Shown here piece by piece: positions 59,557 to 64,000 of a stretch of 64,000 nucleotides of DNA. The notes below the pieces were generated by a model, which searched no databases, was not told where the DNA came from, and saw only the letters and a program-made list of their open reading frames with translations. The stretch is from M55B112 sp040903745 (GTDB lineage Bacteria > Bacteroidota > Bacteroidia > Bacteroidales > GCA-2748055): assembly GCA_040903745.1 (NCBI GenBank), contig JBBDUV010000112.1, forward strand, positions 6,166 through 70,165. Direction: 5' to 3'. The translations under genes and the position numbers were made by a program. Within the stretch, counting starts at the first letter, position 1. Every line of letters begins with the position of its first letter.

Positions 59557-61290
59557 TCATTTTATCTTTTTAATAGTCTCTAATGGAAACATTTCTTGTT
59601 TAATATGCTGAAAATAATATGAGTTAAAACTCTTCTTTCTGTTTTTCTTACCCATATAGTTTTTGACTACTTCTTCAAAAGGGGAATGATTATTAATTGG
59701 ATTATTCTTATTCTGTTTTGCTGATTTCCTTTGATTAAAAAGCTTTTGATAATAGTGGTTTATTAGAAAGATCATATCTATTTTTCGTGTTATAAATAAT
59801 TCAGAATTTTCCAGAAAGAAATGCTCTGATATAAGAATCAAATCTTGAACTCGAAATTTTAATTTAGGATTCAACTTGTTTAATCTATCTCTGAATATTT
59901 TATTTAAATACGAATTAATTCCATGTGTAGTAAGTACAGGATCGGCATAAATAATTATTGGATAAATTACTAATCTTGCTTTACTTTTATTAAAACCTTT
60001 TAGTCCTGCAAATGCATTAGGAAATTCATGTAGTTTTTTGATTTGGGAAACTAATTGAAGGATTCCCTTCTTCCTTCCTTTATTTGATATCAATCTTTCA
60101 TCAATAACTTTTTTTATATCGTCATAAGTCAACTTTTTTGGAAGCATAAAGTTCTTATACTCAAACAGAAAAATATGATTGTCAATTCTGCAAAACATAT
60201 CGAAATTATTGTCTTCATCGTTACCAGGAATAATAAAAGGACTTTGTGTTATTATTATCTTTCTGAAAATCTCTTTAAATAGAATATCCTCACCGAAATA
60301 CTTGCCAATGAAAGAAAAATAAGCGTTATCCTTAGCTTGATTATCCTTCCCTTTGAAAGATTCCCTAACATTCGTATTATTCAAGAAATCATAGATTACT
60401 CCTGGGTAGAATTTATCAATTATGAAATTCCAATTTGCGACTGAATAGTTGCCTTTTACTTTTAATATGGGGAAATTCCTAAGAAATCTGAAATCGACAA
60501 AGTCTCTTTTGGTAAACTGACGATTGTTGTCTAAATCATAAGTAATGCGTTTAACGATTTCATTTTCATGGACACTACCTTCTTTGAAGTTGCTATGAAA
60601 CTTCCACACATGGTTCACTCTTGCGTTAATGAACAACAGGAATAATTCTTTAAGATAGTCAACACTTGTTTCTGTAAAACCCTTTGTGTGTTCTGATAAT
60701 TTGGGAGAATTGATAATGAAGTTAAGAAATCTCAGAGAAATATATGCGGCAGTATAGATATCCTTAGTGAATTGAAATTCTGAATGAGGAATGTTGATTG
60801 TCCAGAAAAGTCTATAAAGTTTTTCATCTTCTTCGACAGCCTGTAAATCACCTAACCTTGAGGATATTTCTTCATCAATTTGTTGATTTTTAACAAATAT
60901 GTTTATTAAAGTATTCCGTTCTTTTTCTTTGCTAATAGGGGCTAATTCGCTTCGGATATTTCTTTTAAGTTCATCCTCAATGCAAGACAATAAGCTAAAT
61001 GTTGGAAAGAATTTAACTGGCCTGCCTTTTGCCTTATCTATAAATTGAAGTATTTTAACTGCGAAGCCATCCTGTTCCTCTTTGGGAAATTCTTCAAGGA
61101 TTTTTCCAATAGTTTCTAGTTCGAGATTTCTATCATTTGGGTTTAAAAAACACACACTATTAACGAAAGAATAGTAGCTAATAAGCAAATCAGATGATAT
61201 CCCTGAAATAAGACTTGACGAACTTGGAACCGGCCTGAGATTACCAAATATTGATGAATATGTTGCTATTGTCCCTAGTATCATATGCAA
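59557..61290 (-). CDS. Uncharacterised 577-aa protein with PD-(D/E)XK-like motif
   Basis: I do not recognise a named family. The protein is soluble, AT-rich at codon level and has a nuclease-like stretch in its second half: an Asp in NNFDMFCRIDNHIFLFEYKN, reading D(x7-15)EYK, the shape of a PD-(D/E)XK active site in restriction-like endonucleases, preceded by a helix with Glu (ILFKEIFRKIII). The rest is largely helical. It is the last gene of an AT-rich run of three. An alternative ATG is at 61284. A nuclease role is a hypothesis. Confidence 0.6.
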   Translation of the reverse strand: MHMILGTIATYSSIFGNLRPVPSSSSLISGISSDLLISYYSFVNSVCFLNPNDRNLELETIGKILEEFPKEEQDGFAVKILQFIDKAKGRPVKFFPTFSLLSCIEDELKRNIRSELAPISKEKERNTLINIFVKNQQIDEEISSRLGDLQAVEEDEKLYRLFWTINIPHSEFQFTKDIYTAAYISLRFLNFIINSPKLSEHTKGFTETSVDYLKELFLLFINARVNHVWKFHSNFKEGSVHENEIVKRITYDLDNNRQFTKRDFVDFRFLRNFPILKVKGNYSVANWNFIIDKFYPGVIYDFLNNTNVRESFKGKDNQAKDNAYFSFIGKYFGEDILFKEIFRKIIITQSPFIIPGNDEDNNFDMFCRIDNHIFLFEYKNFMLPKKLTYDDIKKVIDERLISNKGRKKGILQLVSQIKKLHEFPNAFAGLKGFNKSKARLVIYPIIIYADPVLTTHGINSYLNKIFRDRLNKLNPKLKFRVQDLILISEHFFLENSELFITRKIDMIFLINHYYQKLFNQRKSAKQNKNNPINNHSPFEEVVKNYMGKKNRKKSFNSYYFQHIKQEMFPLETIKKIK

Positions 61291-61310
61291 AAATTATTTT
61301 TATAAACACC

Positions 61311-61817
61311 TCAATTTACTGGGTTATTAATTCTTCTAAATAACTCGACCCAATAACTTTCGACCCAATATCTTCTTGCACTTCCTGATGTAGAAGGGAG
61401 AACATATAATTGGGACCTTCCTATTTTCATCTCTTGCATTCCAAAATCAACAAGAGAAGTTATACCTCTATATCCAAGGAAGTATGATGCAGATGTCTTT
61501 CCATTAAAGGCAACAAAATTTGGCTGAAACCGCTCAATTTTTTTTAAAAACTCGTCCACATCATAGCTTGAATCTGAGATATCAGAATCGTTTCCAAATT
61601 CTGTATGAACCAAATCCGTTAATCCAATTTTATACCGATTGATATCAAAGCAGTCTTTTGGTTCTAGCTTCAAAGGTGTAAATCCAACTTTATATAAGGT
61701 TCCGTAGAATTTATTTCCTGGTCCAGCGTAATAAAATCCCTTCATTGCAGAAGCTTCACCTTTTGCTGTTCCACAAAACACTACTTCAAGATTATAGGTA
61801 AGAACATCAGGTATCAT
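61311..61817 (-). CDS. MUG/TDG-like uracil- or mismatch-specific DNA glycosylase
   Basis: The start is taken at ATG 61817, giving an 11-bp overlap with the upstream gene; the frame continues higher, inside that gene. The 168-residue product matches the MUG/TDG part of the uracil-DNA glycosylase superfamily: VVFCGTAKGEASAMKGFYYA, GPGNKFYGTLYKVGFTPLKL, IGLTDLVHTEFG, VAFNGKTSAS, and VLPSTSGSARRYWVESYWVE. The first motif has Ala-Lys (GTAKG) where the catalytic Asn-Pro of E. coli MUG (GINPG) stands, so activity may differ. Its place between two unknown genes suggests a role outside housekeeping repair. Confidence 0.8.
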   Translation of the reverse strand: MIPDVLTYNLEVVFCGTAKGEASAMKGFYYAGPGNKFYGTLYKVGFTPLKLEPKDCFDINRYKIGLTDLVHTEFGNDSDISDSSYDVDEFLKKIERFQPNFVAFNGKTSASYFLGYRGITSLVDFGMQEMKIGRSQLYVLPSTSGSARRYWVESYWVELFRRINNPVN

Positions 61818-63960
61818 ATGCGTTGTTATTAGTGTTTTTAAACAGTTCATAAGCAATTCTTTCAAGATTATTATCCTTAGTCTTATCTAAATATTCGATT
61901 ACCTTTTTAAGTATTAATGGATGCTTCCTGTATTGCGCGATATAATGAATTGTCCAATATTCATATGTCCAAATAGGATTGAATTTTGAATAGTCATATT
62001 TATCCATATTGAATAACCACTCATAGTACACATCAAGCATTCGATAATCATCAAATTTTGAATCTGTTAAATCAACATCATATTTGAAGCAGATATCTAA
62101 GAGGTTATTAACTTGATGGAACCTAGTATCCTTAACGTCAGAAAAAATGCTTTCAAAGCTTCGTTGATTTTCTCTTGGTTTAATAGCATCAATATATGAC
62201 TTGAATAGATTCTGATCCAAAACAATAACGTTGGTCATTACTGATAGATAGTATAAGTTACTATCGAATTTATTCTGCAATTGCTTTTGAATTTGATAAT
62301 GAATTTCCTTTTTAATCTCAATATCATCAACTGAATTATATATGTCGAGCATAACATCGGCATCATGCTTTCCTCCACATGAAGTACAATCATCAAATAT
62401 ATAAGATAATAATTCAGAGAATATCTGATTGCTCAGATCCACCTTCTTAAACTGGTTCTTAATTTCATGGATTGCAGTTTTTATTAGATTTTGATTATGA
62501 AATTTTTCCTTTTTGTATTCAACTTGTATGAATCCAAATAAAACATCTTTATCGATATACTGACCCTTTCGACTTAAAAAAATCCTTACATATTTCATGT
62601 TTAAAGGATAAATGTAATCCTCTTCTTGTAGGTAATGAAGTAGCTTATTTGAAATGTCTTTTGTCTTATCACAATCTAGATCACAATAAGCGATTAGTAT
62701 CAGTAGATTTGAAAAATATTTATTGTAGTTTATCCAGAACCTGCGATTCTGTTTTTCGGAGAAATTTTCGTATGTAGGTCTTAGATTATCACTATTTAAT
62801 AAGAAGTTATCTATAAGCTCGATAAAGCTAGAACCATTGTAAACAGTTTTCTGATACTTAATTGAATTTACCTCATAACGATCGCAATACTTTATAAACT
62901 CATCTGCCATACCATGAAACACAATTCGTTGAATAATCCAATCATCGAAGAATTGTATCTTAGTTGTCTGACGTTCATTCATTGAAAAGGAACAGATCAA
63001 TCCTTCAACGAATAAATTAGTTAAATCCTGATATTCAGAAAAATTATCGAAAATAATATAGTTGCTGTTTAAAAATGTATCTATTGTAGCATATTCATTT
63101 ATTAGTTCAACAACATAATTATTTGAACTCCAACCTCCTTTTTTTTGAGAAAAATAGTGATCCCTAATTTTTCCAACTGTCTTTGAAATATTGTCTTTGC
63201 TAATTGAGTAGAATTTCGTATGAAGGATCCAGTTCAATAAATCCTTATTATGTTCTGTTTTGGACTTTTGAAAGACTGAATCAAGATCAATAGATTTTAA
63301 CTGTTCGAGTAATTCTTTGTTGTTTTTCCAATAGTTATTTTTAATAAAGACATAAAGTTTAGATAAGTTGTACTGACTGATGGCATATCTGATCCTACTA
63401 TTTTTATGACTTATATTTGCTATTACAGTATAGTGCCTTGCTGATTCAACATAATTCCCAAGTTTATAATTTATTGAAGCCAAGACTAGTCTATCTTTTA
63501 ATTTCTTTGGTTTCACATTTAATCCAGAGAATACAGAATGAAAATCAAGTTTGTTAAAATAACAACTGATGCAATTACAAGAATCAGTAATTTCTTTACG
63601 AATACTTATAACCTTATTACTATCCTTTAATCGTAAATTGAATACAAGGTTGCAGTTTAATATACTAATGATGAACTCTAATTTACGTTGCAAATCCCTA
63701 ACTCCTTTGATGTATTTGCGACCCCTTATTTTTATTCCTTCATTATTAAATTCTACTGAACTAAGCAGTTCAAACAATTCGTCATTATCAGTTGAAAGTG
63801 TAAAGGAAGAATAATGTGAATAAAACAATTCGGAGGATTTTATGGGGTAAGCATTCTTTAGTAGATGTATCGGCAAAAAATTAATCTCATTAAATATATT
63901 CTTCAAATAATCATAGGTCTGATCTATGATATGTTTGTTTCTATCAACATAGATTTTCAC
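61807..63960 (-). CDS. Uncharacterised 717-aa helical-repeat protein with two Cys pairs
   Basis: The start is GTG at 63960: the frame is closed by TGA at 63988-63990 and no ATG, GTG or TTG lies between. I do not recognise the family. The product is soluble, AT-rich in codon use, and strongly helical, with repeat-like blocks (ASINYKLGNYVESARHYTVI, KYFSNLLILIAYCDLDCDKT) resembling TPR/HEAT-type arrays. Two Cys pairs, SCNCISCYF near residue 130 and DDCTSCGGKHD near 530, could bind metal. It is followed, with an 11-bp overlap, by the glycosylase gene, so the two are translationally coupled. Confidence 0.6.
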   Translation of the reverse strand: MKIYVDRNKHIIDQTYDYLKNIFNEINFLPIHLLKNAYPIKSSELFYSHYSSFTLSTDNDELFELLSSVEFNNEGIKIRGRKYIKGVRDLQRKLEFIISILNCNLVFNLRLKDSNKVISIRKEITDSCNCISCYFNKLDFHSVFSGLNVKPKKLKDRLVLASINYKLGNYVESARHYTVIANISHKNSRIRYAISQYNLSKLYVFIKNNYWKNNKELLEQLKSIDLDSVFQKSKTEHNKDLLNWILHTKFYSISKDNISKTVGKIRDHYFSQKKGGWSSNNYVVELINEYATIDTFLNSNYIIFDNFSEYQDLTNLFVEGLICSFSMNERQTTKIQFFDDWIIQRIVFHGMADEFIKYCDRYEVNSIKYQKTVYNGSSFIELIDNFLLNSDNLRPTYENFSEKQNRRFWINYNKYFSNLLILIAYCDLDCDKTKDISNKLLHYLQEEDYIYPLNMKYVRIFLSRKGQYIDKDVLFGFIQVEYKKEKFHNQNLIKTAIHEIKNQFKKVDLSNQIFSELLSYIFDDCTSCGGKHDADVMLDIYNSVDDIEIKKEIHYQIQKQLQNKFDSNLYYLSVMTNVIVLDQNLFKSYIDAIKPRENQRSFESIFSDVKDTRFHQVNNLLDICFKYDVDLTDSKFDDYRMLDVYYEWLFNMDKYDYSKFNPIWTYEYWTIHYIAQYRKHPLILKKVIEYLDKTKDNNLERIAYELFKNTNNNAYDT

Positions 63961-64000
63961 GTCATTAATTGACCGTACTTCCGTTTCTCATCCCGGCCAC

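Noticed and set aside
1..64000. CRISPR arrays, transposases, integrases, prophage genes, rRNA
   Set aside because: None seen; the short palindromic repeats are dispersed, not arrayed.

Overview
The window is a chromosomal segment of a Bacteroidota bacterium, probably of the Bacteroidales/Marinilabiliales type. The call rests on -7 promoter boxes of the form TAnnTTTG, a DUF349 repeat protein, GldI-like FKBP lipoproteins, DUF3494/Big_5 lipoproteins, a stand-alone RRM protein and SPII or SPI leaders typical of the phylum. No transposase, integrase, rRNA or CRISPR array was found; there is one tRNA-Arg(TCT).

Layout. 1-13.7 kb is housekeeping: the end of an AddB-like nuclease, trmD, a DUF349 protein, pyrG, yidC, ribH with a TPR protein, recF with a DUF721/DciA-like gene, ndk, a DHH phosphoesterase and two FKBP prolyl isomerases. 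13.9-21.4 kb holds an RsmI-like methylase, an MBL hydrolase, an MFS carrier, and a tight operon in which asnA lies between two different single-chain aconitase-type hydro-lyases. 21.6-36.5 kb is a surface and stress region: tRNA-Arg, three DUF3494 lipoproteins and an OmpA protein, a small signal-peptide/TM protein, a CsbD-like protein, a receiver-only regulator, OmpA/CheB-CheR-PAS/PAS genes, a fourth DUF3494 lipoprotein, and an lmo0937-type micro-protein operon. 36.7-46.3 kb is mixed metabolism and redox: Fe-ADH, MarC, three thioredoxin-fold proteins, an ECF sigma factor, a DUF1080 lipoprotein, a hydroxyacid dehydrogenase, an FMN-binding lipoprotein, a desaturase and an RRM protein. 46.7-52.4 kb is a complete Mrp Na+/H+ antiporter operon in the order B-C-D-E-F-G-A. 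52.9-59.3 kb has a GH106-like glycosidase, a chimeric acyl-CoA synthetase/CrtI-like gene and a pterin dehydratase. 59.6-64 kb is an AT-rich three-gene operon: an unknown 717-aa protein, a MUG/TDG-like DNA glycosylase and a 577-aa protein with a PD-(D/E)XK-like motif.

The strongest new observation is one promoter architecture found four times, at 21.8, 28.0, 29.6 and 36.4 kb. Two ATGTAA-like repeats lie exactly 21 bp apart, and the second starts exactly 28 bp before a -7 box (CACCTTTG, TACCTTTG or TAATTTTA). It stands before the DUF3494/OmpA genes, the small-protein/CsbD group, the OmpA-CheB/CheR-PAS operon and the lmo0937 operon, so these scattered stress and envelope genes look like one regulon under one activator or alternative initiation factor. 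Other points are the candidate defence operon at the right edge, the gene fusion by deletion at 57.4 kb, the hydro-lyase/asnA cassette, and a family of short palindromic interspersed repeats.

All calls come from reading the sequence and recalled family knowledge. No database search or computed statistic was available.
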